A stretch of DNA of 64,000 nt from NCBI GenBank assembly GCA_023213395.1, contig CM041465.1, forward strand, positions 174,847,741 to 174,911,740. Direction: 5' to 3'. This document shows positions 44,782-55,330 of this stretch, in pieces. The translations under genes and the position numbers were made by a program. Under the pieces are notes generated by a model, which was not told the DNA's origin, made no database searches, and saw only the letters and a program-made list of their open reading frames with translations. Within the stretch, counting starts at the first letter, position 1; every line of letters starts with the position of its first letter. This DNA comes from Cycas panzhihuaensis. Lineage: Eukaryota > Cycadophyta.

Positions 44782-44800
44782 GGACACCACACAGGGAGCC
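44782..44800 (-). promoter_or_regulatory. Leader stem-loop motif, copy 2 (Copia H)
   Basis: GGACACCACACAGGGAGCC on the plus strand, matching the D variant at 2925; 195 bp from copy 1, a spacing like that in D. Confidence 0.5.
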
Positions 44801-45667
44801 TTAATAAGTACTAAAAATAGTGAAAATTTTCACTTAATGATGATAATGGTGCTTAGAAATTACTTGTTTGAGTCACTTATCACACATAAAAAAATTTGCA
44901 ATCATGGTAGCGTGACTTGGGCGACTCCCGTGGACGCGCAAATGATGAGAACAGCGTGTAGAGACCTCTGTTTGTGCTGAAAATTTAGGAGGAGGGGTGC
45001 CCAAGTGGTATCCAACTCCCTCTAAAATCTGAAGGCTTTTCGTCAAGTGTGTAGAGAGCTGCAAGTAATTGAATGTATGGCTGGTTACACATCTTTGAGA
45101 AAGGAAAACTGGAGCCATACGGTTGTCCGAGGTTTTAAACTCTCGTATTAATCACTAAAACTCTTCCCTTAAGTCTGTTACAGCTGCATGTAGGATTAGT
45201 ATGTGGACAGCCAACTTGATATGAGAAAAAAGAGTGAAAAACAGCATTTTTTATGCTTTTTGAGTGGGGTTTCAAGGCTGAAAATGCCCAGAAATTGATC
45301 CACAGCCTACAAGGGTCCTCAAACTTCAAATAAATTCAATTTGAGAGCTTCAAATGGATAGAGAATAGCTCAGCACCCAAATGTGAGAAAAAAATTAGCT
45401 AAAAAATGCAGATTTTAGTAGAAAAATTACAAAAAACGTGAGTACTTTGCTCAAAACCTTGAAGGTAATCCGAAAAAAAAATTTCAGATTTGAATATAGA
45501 AAGCTCCTCCTTTTAAAATACTCTAGCAAAGCCTTGAACCTGCAAGAAATGATCTTCAAACAAACCTTGGATCGCCTTGGTCTGAAGGTCGTCACCAAGG
45601 GTTTGTAGGCTTTTTTCGAATCTCCTTGAGCAGCTACAAACAAAACAGAAGGAACTAGTCTCCTTTT

Positions 45668-45679
45668 GCTTTGATACCA
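45668..45679 (-). other. Primer-binding site of Copia H
   Basis: GCTTTGATACCA, complement of TGGTATCAAAGC; one change from the initiator tRNA-Met site, two bases from the LTR. Confidence 0.9.
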
Positions 45680-45681
45680 AA

Positions 45682-46233
45682 TGTGAAAAGAGGCCTAATG
45701 GCCTCACAGTCCCAAGATCTAGAAGCTAGTATCACTCTAGTTCTAGAAGCAGAAATATTTAACAAATATAATACTCTCAAGGTAAAAGAAAGCATAAGAG
45801 ACAAAGCAGAAAATGAAGGAGCAAGAGAAATGATACCCAATGTGTGGAGTTGGAATTGGTCCAACCTCCAAAGAATAAACAGTTTGATTAGCAAGCCGAC
45901 ATAACAATCTGACTCCAACTCTCCTATGAGACAATGAGGAGAGGTCTCATTATATAGAGTGAGATGAGAGACCTAAGGCCTTGGATGTTTGACAAGTGTC
46001 AAACATCCAAGATACATGCTGCTGCATGTAGGACATGTGTCCTTTTGGGCTCTCATGTGAGCAAAAATGCATGAGGGTCCATTTGACCCTTTAGTGACAA
46101 CGTTGTGTCACTAAAAAGAATGTGGGTGTGCACTTTATCACTTAAGTGATAAGTCACCCCTAAAGTACAAGAGTACACATATTACATAAAAATTAAAGTA
46201 CATAACCTTAACATGTAAACATAAGGTTTAACA
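45682..46233 (-). repeat. 5' LTR of Copia H
   Basis: 552 bp. The distal (U5) end folds as GAGGCC/TAAT/GGCCTC at 45690-45705. A 15-bp perfect stem lies at 45980-46011 (CTTGGATGTTTGACA / AG / TGTCAAACATCCAAG), next to TATATAGAG at 45953-45961. Confidence 0.95.
45980..46011 (-). promoter_or_regulatory. 15-bp hairpin in Copia H LTR
   Basis: A perfect inverted repeat with a two-base loop, upstream of the TATA in element orientation. Counterparts with different but still paired arms in D (1378-1403) and C (20642-20669). Confidence 0.75.
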
Positions 46234-46238
46234 ACCTC

Positions 46239-46455
46239 AGCCCGAATCGTGATCTGCTCGTAATCTCGACCCGAACTATGATCTATTCACAATCTCGGCC
46301 CAAACCACGATCTTCTCGTAATGTCTGTCCAAGTCGCGACCTAGTCGCAGTTCAGACAGACTACAATCTGCTTGTAGTCCAACCGAATCGTAATTAGCCG
46401 CGATCTAATCACAAAAATCTTTACAAAATTGTGTATGCCTTTTTGCCCCTACACA
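46239..46455 (-). repeat. 5' LTR of gypsy G, second part
   Basis: Continues 38365-38949 after Copia H and its duplicated ACCTC (46234-46238). Ends TGCCCCTACACA before TSD GTATT. Confidence 0.85.
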
Positions 46456-46460
46456 GTATT

Positions 46461-48505
46461 ATGGAAACCATCATACAATACTCGTCGATCATGCTGGTAT
46501 GGGCACGCCAAGAGAATGTCACTGCAATCCATAGGGGTGACATCACAATCGACCATATCCAAGAATGGTGGAACAACATAAGTTGCATTGCAGATCTTGT
46601 CCACTATTGTTGTATGACCATTACCCATTACCCACCCAAGAGTTTAGGGTTTGGGATGTGGCTTAGTAGGCAACTGTAAAGAATCAACAAGGGTTTGAGA
46701 GATGAGATTCTTCATGCTGTCGTTGTCGATAATACAAAGAGTTGGACGATCCTTGATTTGCTAATTGTGCATGAAGAGTCGTTCTCTCTCGCATGCAAAA
46801 ATTTTTGTAGTCATCAATACGAGATGTGGATCTGGAGCCTGCAAATTAAGAACTTCAATGATGCCATCAAAATCCGATATCACTTGAGATTCGATGACCA
46901 AAGTGCGTGTCTTGTGTTGTGCTCTACATTCAATGTCCACGTGTCCTAAGCACTTATGGAAAGAATAATATTTCTTGGAGTTGGTGCTGGGCAGTCATTA
47001 TACATTGGCTACTTTGGAAGACGAAGCAGGTGCTTGAGGTTGTCGTGGCTTCCATTATAACTTGTTTTAAATCTTAAGAGCAAGATGAAAGGCAACCTCG
47101 AATGTAGGAATCTGGAGGAGATCCATCTCTCATTGTATAAATGAAAAGTGTCCACCAATGAGTTTCAACTTAAAAATGTGATCAAGGTTTGAGACTTCTA
47201 ACCGGATTAAAAGTTTGACAAACTCGTGAATGTAGTGCTGAATAGACTGTCGTGAGGCCTGTCATAGATGTAACTAGCGTGTGGTGAGTTCATCCAAGTA
47301 CCCCCAAAGGGTAGAATCAACTGTTCATGATATTTTTGAAATCAACCCATGTGATGAGAGGTTGATTGCGAGAAAGTTCTTGCCACCATGTTAAGGCTTG
47401 TTCTGCCATGTGAACTTTTGACAACCATAATTTTCTGTGCTTTAATTAATTGTTGTATCTTGAAATAAGCTTCAAGATTTTGAAGTCATACGTCTAACAT
47501 GTCTACATTTAATGTACCTTCAAAAGGTGGTATGTTGATTTTTACATCTAATTTAAAAGAAGGTGTTTGTATTGGAACTATTGTAGGGATTGCTTGTTGC
47601 TACAGAATTTGTTGAAACACAGTCATCATGCTAGTGACCAAATTTTGCTAAAAAGCTTGAGCATCTTGACATTGGTTGTGAAGCTCTTGTGTTTAAGAGT
47701 TCAATAATGTCTAGTTGAGACTGATCTTCTTGATCGTGAAACATGATGTATTCGAGGTGCGCCTTCCTATAGAAAGGGCTTATGGCAATATTCCTGTATT
47801 ACAATTAGAGTTTAGATAGAGTACACTTGCCAATAAAGGGCTTATGGTTGTATGCCCTATATATATATGTTATAGGAAGATTTTTTTTTTCACTTTTCAA
47901 CAAGAAACTTGAGAGAAGAAAATAATTCAGAAGACAAAAAATTCTGTCATGAAAGTATGGATGTGTACGATCGAACAGAATTGTATGGCCAAAAAAAGAA
48001 AATGGACTCAAATTAAAGTATTTTTAGATGCCTGTCTAGATCTACAGTCATTTTTGTGATTGGATGTTTAGTTTGTGAGAAATTTGCTTCAAAACAGAAA
48101 ATGGCAACTAGAGTTTGAAATTGTTTTTTGTTCGTAGTAAAAATATCACGAGATTTAATACAACCAATTTATACTTTGAAAGATAAATCTAGTCAAAAGG
48201 AAGAGATTAAGATCAGTTTTGAAGAGATTGCCTAAGAAATCTGAGAGAAATTTGCAATTGGAGCCTCAAACCTACACCCCTAGTTTTCCTCGTTTTCCTA
48301 CTTTTTGAGGAAGATTTTGGCGATGCCTCCTTGGGATAGAATGATGTCCATATTGCCGCGCACCTACCGGTAAAATTTTAACGAAAATTGAACCCCCTTT
48401 TTTCCTCTCCTCTGTACAGGTTCGTACAATGATCATACGACTACCCATACACTTTTGCAAGCCTCAAAATCTTCAAAATTTGTTGCCTTTTTAGGAAAAT
48501 AACTA
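46461..48505 (-). pseudogene. Gypsy F gag and protease
   Basis: From right to left: a 5' leader/gag start, decayed; capsid start INIPPFEGTLNVDMLDV, LQNLEAYFKIQQLIKAQKI (about 47430-47530); nucleocapsid HKCLGHVDIEC (46920-46960), a shortened CCHC; protease TLCIIDNDSMKNLIS with DND in place of DSG; then CDVTPMDCSDILLARP, ending at GFHNT where G is inserted. The frame picks up at 29265 after G. Numerous stops. Confidence 0.75.
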
Positions 48506-48518
48506 GGCTCTAATACCA
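48506..48518 (-). other. Primer-binding site of gypsy F
   Basis: GGCTCTAATACCA, complement of TGGTATTAGAGCC; one change from the initiator tRNA-Met site. Confidence 0.85.
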
Positions 48519-48521
48519 AAA

Positions 48522-48874
48522 TGATGTACCTTTAGGCCTAAGGATGGATGTTCTTTTTAAGATTAGGTAAAAAAGTGCCTCCAAGTCTATACATGAACAA
48601 GAATTCTAAGTCTAAGCTAGAAAAGAGGAATGAGAAACTTCTCTCTTCATTGATTTCCTTTGAAGAATAGCATACGTATTTATACAAACTTCAGATTGTC
48701 ATATGCAGGACACATAGGTGTTACATTCAAGACATATGTCCTCTGTGTGCCTAACTATTAATTAAGTCTTTTACATACCCTTTAGTGATACATAAAAGAA
48801 CCTAAAGAATATTATGAATATTAGAACTACACATATACATTATGAATACTAGGACTACACATAAATATTTATCA
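48522..48874 (-). repeat. 5' LTR of gypsy F
   Basis: 353 bp, pairs with 25870-26219 at about 86% by eye. Confidence 0.88.
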
Positions 48875-48879
48875 ACATG

Positions 48880-49085
48880 CAAGATTCCTCACCCTATTAC
48901 TCATTGATCGTATAATGAGTAAGAAATTTACTCATCCATGTATTGTAACATTATCTAGTATATTCTATAGCATATTGTACTTTTATATAGAGTTCACTTA
49001 GGTTTAGTTAGTTACCTAGTTGAATTTTTTTAAGCTAATTAGGTCAGTTAGTTGGTTAGGTAGTTTTAGGTTGTTAAGTGGTTAT
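48880..49085. other. Flank between F and I
   Basis: About 200 bp, continuing 25441-25869 across F. Contains TTAGTTAGTTACC/GGTCAGTTAGTTGG direct words. No feature recognised. Confidence 0.4.
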
Positions 49086-49519
49086 TGTGGCGATGCCCAC
49101 TATTTATAGATAGAAAATATAGCATTCACACCATAGATAATTTATAAAAGCAACATCTTATCATAAATAACAACAAATATCCACAATATACCACATAATA
49201 ATATAAGATTAATATCAAACTTGCCATAGGAAATAGTAAACACTAGATAAAATAACAATAGTATCTTACCCTCTTTGAGGCCATGGTTTCCTCCCAGAAT
49301 GGCACAAAGTGCCCTAATGGCTTTAAGCGATTAGTCCAAATCCAAAATATCAAATTCTCTAAAGATGAATAAGGCCTCCCTATTTATAGCCTTTACTTCC
49401 CTCTCTAAACAAACTCCTAATCCTCTCTCTAAAGAAATCAACTTCATAATAAATATAATTTATTCAAAAACCAACTTCGTCTTCACAAACTGACTTCACC
49501 TTCATTTAGGAATGCCACA
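49086..49519 (-). repeat. 3' LTR of element I
   Basis: 434 bp, TGTGGCGATGCCC...GAATGCCACA. PPT TTTAAAGGGAGGGGAAT (minus) at 49520-49536. Confidence 0.82.
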
Positions 49520-49794
49520 ATTCCCCTCCCTTTAAAATACTTTGCCCTCGAAGTACTGGGAATTGCTTGTATCATGGTTTTGGTCCAACTTTGACTAGTT
49601 CTTCCAGCTGCCATCTGCCAAGTCTTGTATGTTGTAAAAACTAGGTCCAGTCTTACAAATTCTGTTGGATTTTGCTGAGGAGTGCCCCGAATTTGTTGGT
49701 GCTCATTCCTAGGGCCAAGTATATGCAGTACCTTGTCCTGTATTGAAGGGTTTCTAGGACCTGGAAGGTGCCCAAGAAGCCAAGCCCTGATCTT
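49520..49794 (-). pseudogene. 3' coding tail of element I
   Basis: An open minus frame from the edge of J through the PPT into the LTR: LGPRNEHQQIRGTPQQNP, SQSWTKTMIQAIPSTS, RAKYFKGRGIVAF. Gypsy polyproteins often end over the PPT with a similar acidic/Gly ending; no domain is named. Its upstream part was interrupted by J. Confidence 0.5.
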
Positions 49795-49799
49795 GTTTT

Positions 49800-50333
49800 T
49801 GTTAGAACCTTCATTCCTAAGCATTAAGTCTTGACCTTGTGTATTAGTATTTTTGTCACTTTAGGCCTTTATCCTAAAGTGTTTACTTGTTTGATTATAA
49901 AATTGTCTTTTGTCTTGTAGTGACTTTTCTCACGTGCTTGTGAGAAGTCAACTTTTGTGGGCTCTATCCTTATCCTTGGGGATAGAAGAGTCCTAATCAA
50001 ATTTATCTCTTAGTGTTGATCAGTGACATGTGGGGAAATCCTTATTGTCCAAACTCCTTTATAAGAAGCCATATTCTCATGTTTTGGCATGTAGTATTTT
50101 AAGTAAGAGTTATGCTGTTGTGAGTGTCTCTTGTAGGTGAAGTGTTGAGATGAATTCTCCTTCATACTTGTATGTTATGATAGGTTGAGTTGAAGTGCAA
50201 TGCTCCTCCCTATCATCTTTTGTATTGTACTACATCATTTCATTAATCTAAGTGTATAGTCCTTCATATTTCGATGTTCTCTCTAGCTTCTCAATAGATT
50301 CTGGCACCTGTATCTTCTCCATTTCGTCTTTCA
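49800..50333 (+). repeat. 5' LTR of Copia J
   Basis: 534 bp, TGTTAGAACC...TCTTTCA. A 7-bp stem TTCTCAC/GTGCTT/GTGAGAA at 49927-49946, partly eroded in the 3' LTR. Possible TATA in TTTATAAGAAGCC near 50070. Confidence 0.94.
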
Positions 50334-50336
50334 ATT

Positions 50337-50348
50337 TGGTATCAGAGC
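50337..50348 (+). other. Primer-binding site of Copia J
   Basis: TGGTATCAGAGC, three bases after the LTR; initiator tRNA-Met type. Confidence 0.92.
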
Positions 50349-52849
50349 TCCGGTTTCTTGAGGAGCGGATTGTTGGCTTTGATTTTTTCTCCAAGACTGG
50401 TGATGACCTTCGCCATACGAAGGCAATCCAGTTGGAGCAAGGAGTAATTTCTTGAGGTTTGATGCTGAAGAACTTTTTTTACACTCATGACTTGCAAATT
50501 TTTTTAAGAATCTTTGATGCAAAGTGTTGAATATTTGCATTTTTGGAGGACTAATCTTGATGGCCAAGGAAAAGGGACGGTGATACTAAAATTTGCAAGA
50601 CATTTGGGGCTAATTTTCTTGTGTTCTTACACAAGATCAAAGTTGTGTTGCAATTTTTGCAGCTTGTTGGCAAAGTTTGGTGTATAAGTTGCTTTTATTA
50701 AGGAGATATTTTATGTCAAAAAAAAGGGGTCTATATCTGTGACTGTTTTGTAGCCCTCCTGAAAAGAAAAAATTTGTGTTTTGTAGTGTCTCATTTCTTG
50801 ATTAAGCAGCTAAATTTGTTAAGGACGAAGCAAAAGTTTGGCAAGGGTTTTTCTCTCAAGAGTTCTCATTAAAGAAAATTTGTATTAAATTTGTCTTGGA
50901 GCCTCTTTATGACAGTTTTCTATAATGAGTTCTTGTACTCACAATGCTTCTCATATCTAGATAGCTGGAATGCATGCCTCTACATAAATGATTGTAATAG
51001 GTTACTGTTGCAATTTGGTATGCCAGTTAGTGTCACACATTGTAGATACAAGTATTGTGATTCTCTATTGTCCATATACTGCTTGTCCTTGATATTTTTT
51101 GTCTGAACATCTCACCATTCATGCTCCTATGTGGCACCTGAGTCTAGCTCCCATCCATGCAACGTGGTGCGACTTCACCATAGCCTCTCGTTTCAGCAAT
51201 TTGTGTGGTGTTCTCTGCACCTTCTCCTCGAGCGGCTCCGTCTGCTGTCTCAGCTTTGACCCGGCTTTGTGCGGCCCTGGCTTGACTTGTGTGGCTGCTC
51301 GGTGGCTCCCGAACTTACTGCACAGCCAACCTAGCTCGTCACTTCATGCACTCAGTGCCTTGACAGCTCTTTACGTTGGTATCCGTCCGTGCTACCTGCG
51401 TTTACATCTCTGGCGGCTCCTTGTGTGGCTCTAACACTTGCAGCTCTGTGTGACCTCTGTGCCGCTATCAGTGATTCTCCCATGCGACCTGGACCTCCAA
51501 GCGACCTCCCCTGTGACTTATTGCGACCTGCGGCTCGTCCTCCGTTCAACACTCGCAGCACCCACTGGTGATTTCTCCGTTCAGCATTAATGTCCTTCGT
51601 AGTCTGTGGCTTCTTCTTCCTGTAGTTCCTCCCGCGGTTCCTCCGTAGGTGCTACATGGTGATTTTATCATGTGTTCAACCTGCAATATTGGCGCCCACA
51701 ACTTCATCAAGTTCGCCCTCTGATTTGGTAAATCCACCCGCAGTCTTTACGCACATGGTGTTCAACTCGTCCGCTGCCGACAGTATCGACTAATCCGTCG
51801 ATAATTTGAAATATTGATATATAGTTAGAAACTATATTATATATCCTTTGGAATGTACTTAAAGTATATTCTCTTTTTAATTTTCTTTTTAAAACTTAAG
51901 CTTTCTAAAGTGTATCTTAATACTCTTTTTTTAACTTTATCTTTTAAAGGCCTTCTAACATTTGTTTAGTGTGCAAATCACACTAACACACATAAAAATA
52001 TTTGCAAGTACATTTTTTATCAAGACCATTATCATTAAGTGATTTATTGATCACTTTTTTGTAAAAATTTATGTGATTTTTTAATGACTTTAAGTTTCTT
52101 AGTGACTTAAGTCATTAATTGTGAGTTAAAAAGGTGATCAATTTCAAAATTTTTGAATGTGTGTTAATCACATTACTTTGTAAAAGTCTCCTAAGTGTAT
52201 TATAGTGATTTAAACACCATCATTTTTGGCTTATTTTAAGCCTTAATTTGCACTATTTGAAGACTCTTTTTCTCACTGGGCTCCCTACGAGGTGACCCAA
52301 TTGTAAGTGAGAATCAACATCAACTACAAAAGGGGGCAAATATCCATAAAAAACTGCAAATTTTTGGTACGTAGGGATCATTTTTTCGATCCCAGGTGTT
52401 CATGGTGGACTTGCTTTGTTATTAGCTTGTTGAAGGCATTAATTTGTGGTGTTTTTGTTGTTGTTTATCTCTTTATGAGATTGTTATTTGAACTTAGTTG
52501 CATCATTTGATATTCAATGCAACTCTATTGTAACTTGAAGTCTTTTTGACAAAGTTTATCAGTAGCAAATAGGCCTATAAGCACACGTTTTTCAGAACTA
52601 TAAACAACCCACTTTTAATCATTAAAACACTTAAGTGCGGAGGCTTGAAAAGAGTTTATACTTTGCCTCAAAGTGCCGATAACTTGGCCAACGCTAATCT
52701 TGCTATCAGGTTGGACAAACTTGTGAGCCAAGCCCTCCATTCCGTCCACAAATTTCTCAGTCTTGTACTGATTTCTTATTGGATATTGAGTGGAACTTAA
52801 GCGGCGTCAACTCAAAGGTTTCTAAGTTTCATCTGGTACTGCAATCAAA
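50349..52849 (+). other. Leader of Copia J
   Basis: 2.5 kb. 51100-51780 is markedly GC- and CpG-richer than its surroundings, with short frames on both strands that match no family I know. The stem-loop motif GGCTCC CTACGA GGTGACC is at 52279-52297. The remainder is AT-rich. Confidence 0.65.
52279..52297 (+). promoter_or_regulatory. Leader stem-loop motif (Copia J)
   Basis: GGCTCCCTACGAGGTGACC; combines features of the two variants in D and H although LTR and most of the leader differ. Confidence 0.5.
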
Positions 52850-53799
52850 ATGGCGACTCAGACGCTAAACGCAAACACCATTAAATTGACAGGTGCTGAA
52901 AACTATCTCACTTGGAAGAAGCAAGTAAAAAACTTGTTGATTATGAATGAGTTATGGGGTTATGTATCCGGCGAAATCGCCAAACTTGAGCCCACTCCAG
53001 GTCCTGCTAATCCTCAAAATTTGATTCCAGCAGATCCTTGCATTAGCTTCTTTCAAAGCTAAAGATGAGGTTGCACTCGCCTTTATTCATCTGTTAGTCA
53101 GTGATAATGTTGATCAGAATATTGAATCTGGTTCAACTTCAAAAATTGCTTGGGACATAATAGTTTCATTGTATGAACGAAAAGATGATGCATGAATTGT
53201 AATGTATAAAGCAAAATTATTCAGTTTGAAGTATGTTGCTCCAATGGCAGCCTATTTATCTTTAATTAAGGTTATCAGTAATCAACTGACAACACTTGGC
53301 AAACCAGTCACAAATGAAGACTTGGTTACTGCAACAATTCATGCTTTGCCTAAAGAATACAATGGTTTTATTTCTGACATTTCTCGAAATGGAACTTTGG
53401 CCATTCTAACTTTCAATGAGTTAGAACGTTTATTGTTGTAAGAAGAAGAAATTTATTCGCGGCAAGATGAAGCAAGCACATCTGGTGCTTTCTCTGCGAA
53501 GTTCAAACCCAAGCAGCAATTTCAGCTCAAGCAGAATTTTTTGAAAAAATTTGGCAATCTTAACATAAAATCAAAAGGCGTAAATACATCATTATTGTGG
53601 CAAAGTTGGCCATATTCAGCCTGACTGCAGAAAACATCAATATGACTTGCAACAACCACAACAGCAACAAATTCAACGTCAACAGAATTTTCGTTAGCAG
53701 CAACAAGAACCAACTCGAGGGGCATTCCGAGGTGGTCAACAATGAAAGACAAATCGTGGTGGTTTTCAAGGCCACACAACACAACATGATCCAAATGAC
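52850..53799 (+). pseudogene. Copia J gag
   Basis: ATG 52850: MATQTLNANTIKLTGAENYL. A shift near 53040 moves to the next frame: ALASFKAKDEVALAFIHLL, LGKPVTNEDLVTATIHALP. A TGA at about 53194 replaces Arg; a TAA at about 53440 replaces Gln. The knuckle at 53587-53628 reads HHYCGKVGHIQPDC: the first Cys is lost and another shift lies just before it. The Gln/Arg tail has two more stops. Gag function is lost. Confidence 0.88.
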
Positions 53800-54447
53800 A
53801 TGACTTTTTTTGCATATAGTGGCAGTCATAATGATAATGCTTGGATCATTGATTCCGGTGCATCACGTCACATGACAGGTGATGTAAACATATTGGCAAA
53901 TTTTCAAAAATGCCAGGAAGAAACAATGACATTTGGGGACAATGCCACTGTCGAAATATCAAGTGTAGGACAAATAACACCTCATGATCAGCATTCTACA
54001 TTTCCTAGTGGAAATGTTTTCCTAGTTCCTAGAATGCCTAAAAACTTGCTTTCTGTTAGTCAGCTTGATAAGCAGCAGATGAGTGTGCTATTCAAAGACA
54101 AAAAGTGTATTATTAGGAACAAAGACAACCAGATAGTTGCAGTTGGTCATGAAGATCGTGGCCTCTACAAATTAGAAACAACATCTGGATCATCTCATGC
54201 ATATGTCTCCCATTCTATAAATAAGACTCAACTATGGCATGAAAGACTTGGACATCTGAATCTTGACATCATCAAAGAGATGTTCAGACAAAACTTGGTT
54301 TATGGCTTACCCAAAATCTCTAGGGGTAATTGCCTTTGTGAATCATGCCTTATGGGGAAGCAACATCGAGAACCTTTTGAGAAAGTTAGGGCACAGAGCA
54401 CAAAGATCCACTACAGCTTGTACATTCTGACATTTGTGGTCCCATGA
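53800..54447 (+). pseudogene. Copia J protease and integrase zinc module
   Basis: WIIDSGASRHMTGDVN (DSG), MTFGDNATVEISSVG and VPRMPKNLLSVSQLDKQQ are protease. LWHERLGHLNLD and CLCESCLMGKQHREPFEK are the integrase HHCC module. It is open for 215 codons and leaves frame near 54400 by a small indel just before LVHSDICGP. Confidence 0.92.
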
Positions 54448-55330
54448 CCACTCAGTCTCACGGAGGATCATCATTCTTCATGACATTCATTGATGATTTC
54501 TCACATAAAGTGTGGGTCTACTTTCTAAAACATAAATCAAAAGCTTTGAACAAGTTTAAAGAATTTAAACTTGCAGTTGAAAATGAATCTAGCATGCGTA
54601 TCAAAATACTCCAAACAGATAATGGAGGTGAGTATACATCCAAGGATTTTAATCAATTCTGTATTCAAAACGGCATCAAACGCCAATTTTCTGCTCCTTA
54701 CACAACACAACAGAATGGTGTAGCAGAAAGGATGAACAGAACCTTGGTCAGTAGAGCAAAAGCTGTGATGCATGCAAAAGGTCTCTCATTAACATATTGG
54801 GCAGAAGCACTTCATACTGCTACGTACCTGTCAAACCACAACTCAACTTTTGCACTTTTAGGTATGACACCCGAGGAGGCCTGGACTGGCTAGAAACCTA
54901 CGGTCAGCCATTTACAAACTTTTGGGTGCACGACCTACATGAACATTCCTCATGAGCAAAGATGGAAATTCGACGACAAAAGTCTCAAATGCATTTTTGT
55001 TGGATATGCTCTTGGCAGTAAAGCATATCGATTGTTTAATCCTCTTACTAAAAAGATGCATACTTCACGAGACGTTGTCTTTGCAGAAGACAATATGGAG
55101 ATCGACGTCAGCATTCCTCCTCTCTCCCTTGACAAAGGCAAAGCCATTCTTGATGAATATGTCCCTTCATCTTCCTCAACTCCTTGTACTTCATCTGCAC
55201 CAGCTGCTTCTTCTTCCTCCTCATCTTCCTTACTTTCTTCATTGTGTCCTTCTTCTTCAAAGGCTCAGCAATCACCTCCATCACAGGACAATGAAGCTAC
55301 ATCGACGAAGAAGCTACCCAAATGGTACAT
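54408..55330 (+). pseudogene. Copia J integrase core and C-terminus
   Basis: LVHSDICGPMTT (first Asp), QTDNGGEYTS (second Asp), TTQQNGVAERMNRTL (Glu): all three are kept. YWAEALHTATYLSNH, MTPEEAWTG, then TAG at 54891, and LQTFGCTTYMNIPHEQ, CIFVGYALGSKAYRLF, SRDVVFAEDN. A Ser-rich linker (55150-55290) leads to RT. Confidence 0.92.

Larger units (their letters stand above)
43703..45667 (-). other. Leader of Copia H
   Basis: About 2 kb. 43703-44110 is the conserved gag-proximal part shared with D and C. Stem-loop motif copies at 44587-44605 and 44782-44800. A GC-richer block near 44900-45130. No recognised frame. Confidence 0.7.
38950..46233 (-). mobile_element. Copia element H, full length, inserted in G LTR
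   Basis: LTRs 38950-39503 and 45682-46233, about 97% alike by eye. Perfect TSD ACCTC at 38945-38949 and 46234-46238. PBS and PPT in place. 7.3 kb with gag, PR, IN, RT and RH in the minus direction. Only about half a dozen stops and one frameshift, so it is the youngest and best-kept copy here. Same family as D and C. Nothing in it looks like a captured gene. Confidence 0.97.
29271..46455 (-). mobile_element. Gypsy element G, minus strand, inserted in F
   Basis: LTRs 29271-30140 and 38365-38949 plus 46239-46455, about 92% alike by eye. Perfect TSD GTATT at 29266-29270 and 46456-46460. Order from the right: PBS, gag with CCHC, protease, a second gag-like segment, RT, RNase H, integrase, additional ORF, PPT, LTR. 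RT and integrase resemble the non-chromodomain (Tat/Athila-like) gypsy branch. Copia H interrupts the right LTR. Confidence 0.92.
25870..48874 (-). mobile_element. Gypsy element F, minus strand, split by G
   Basis: LTRs 25870-26219 and 48522-48874, about 86% alike by eye, TGATGT...TTTATCA. Flanks TCATG and ACATG differ at one base. The PBS complement lies beside the right LTR. Gag and protease are at 46461-48505; RT, RNase H and integrase at 26221-29265. Removing G makes protease and the RT linker contiguous. Heavily decayed and the oldest of the three nested elements. The integrase C-terminus has a GPY module. Confidence 0.9.

Noticed and set aside
1684-50348. Initiator tRNA-Met matches (TGGTATCAGAGC) as tRNA genes
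   Set aside because: Only 12 bases, no cloverleaf around them, always next to an LTR: primer-binding sites.
51099-51571. GC-rich frames of 60-111 codons on both strands as a host gene
   Set aside because: Overlapping frames on both strands are expected from base composition; no domain, no splice-like structure and position inside a Copia leader.
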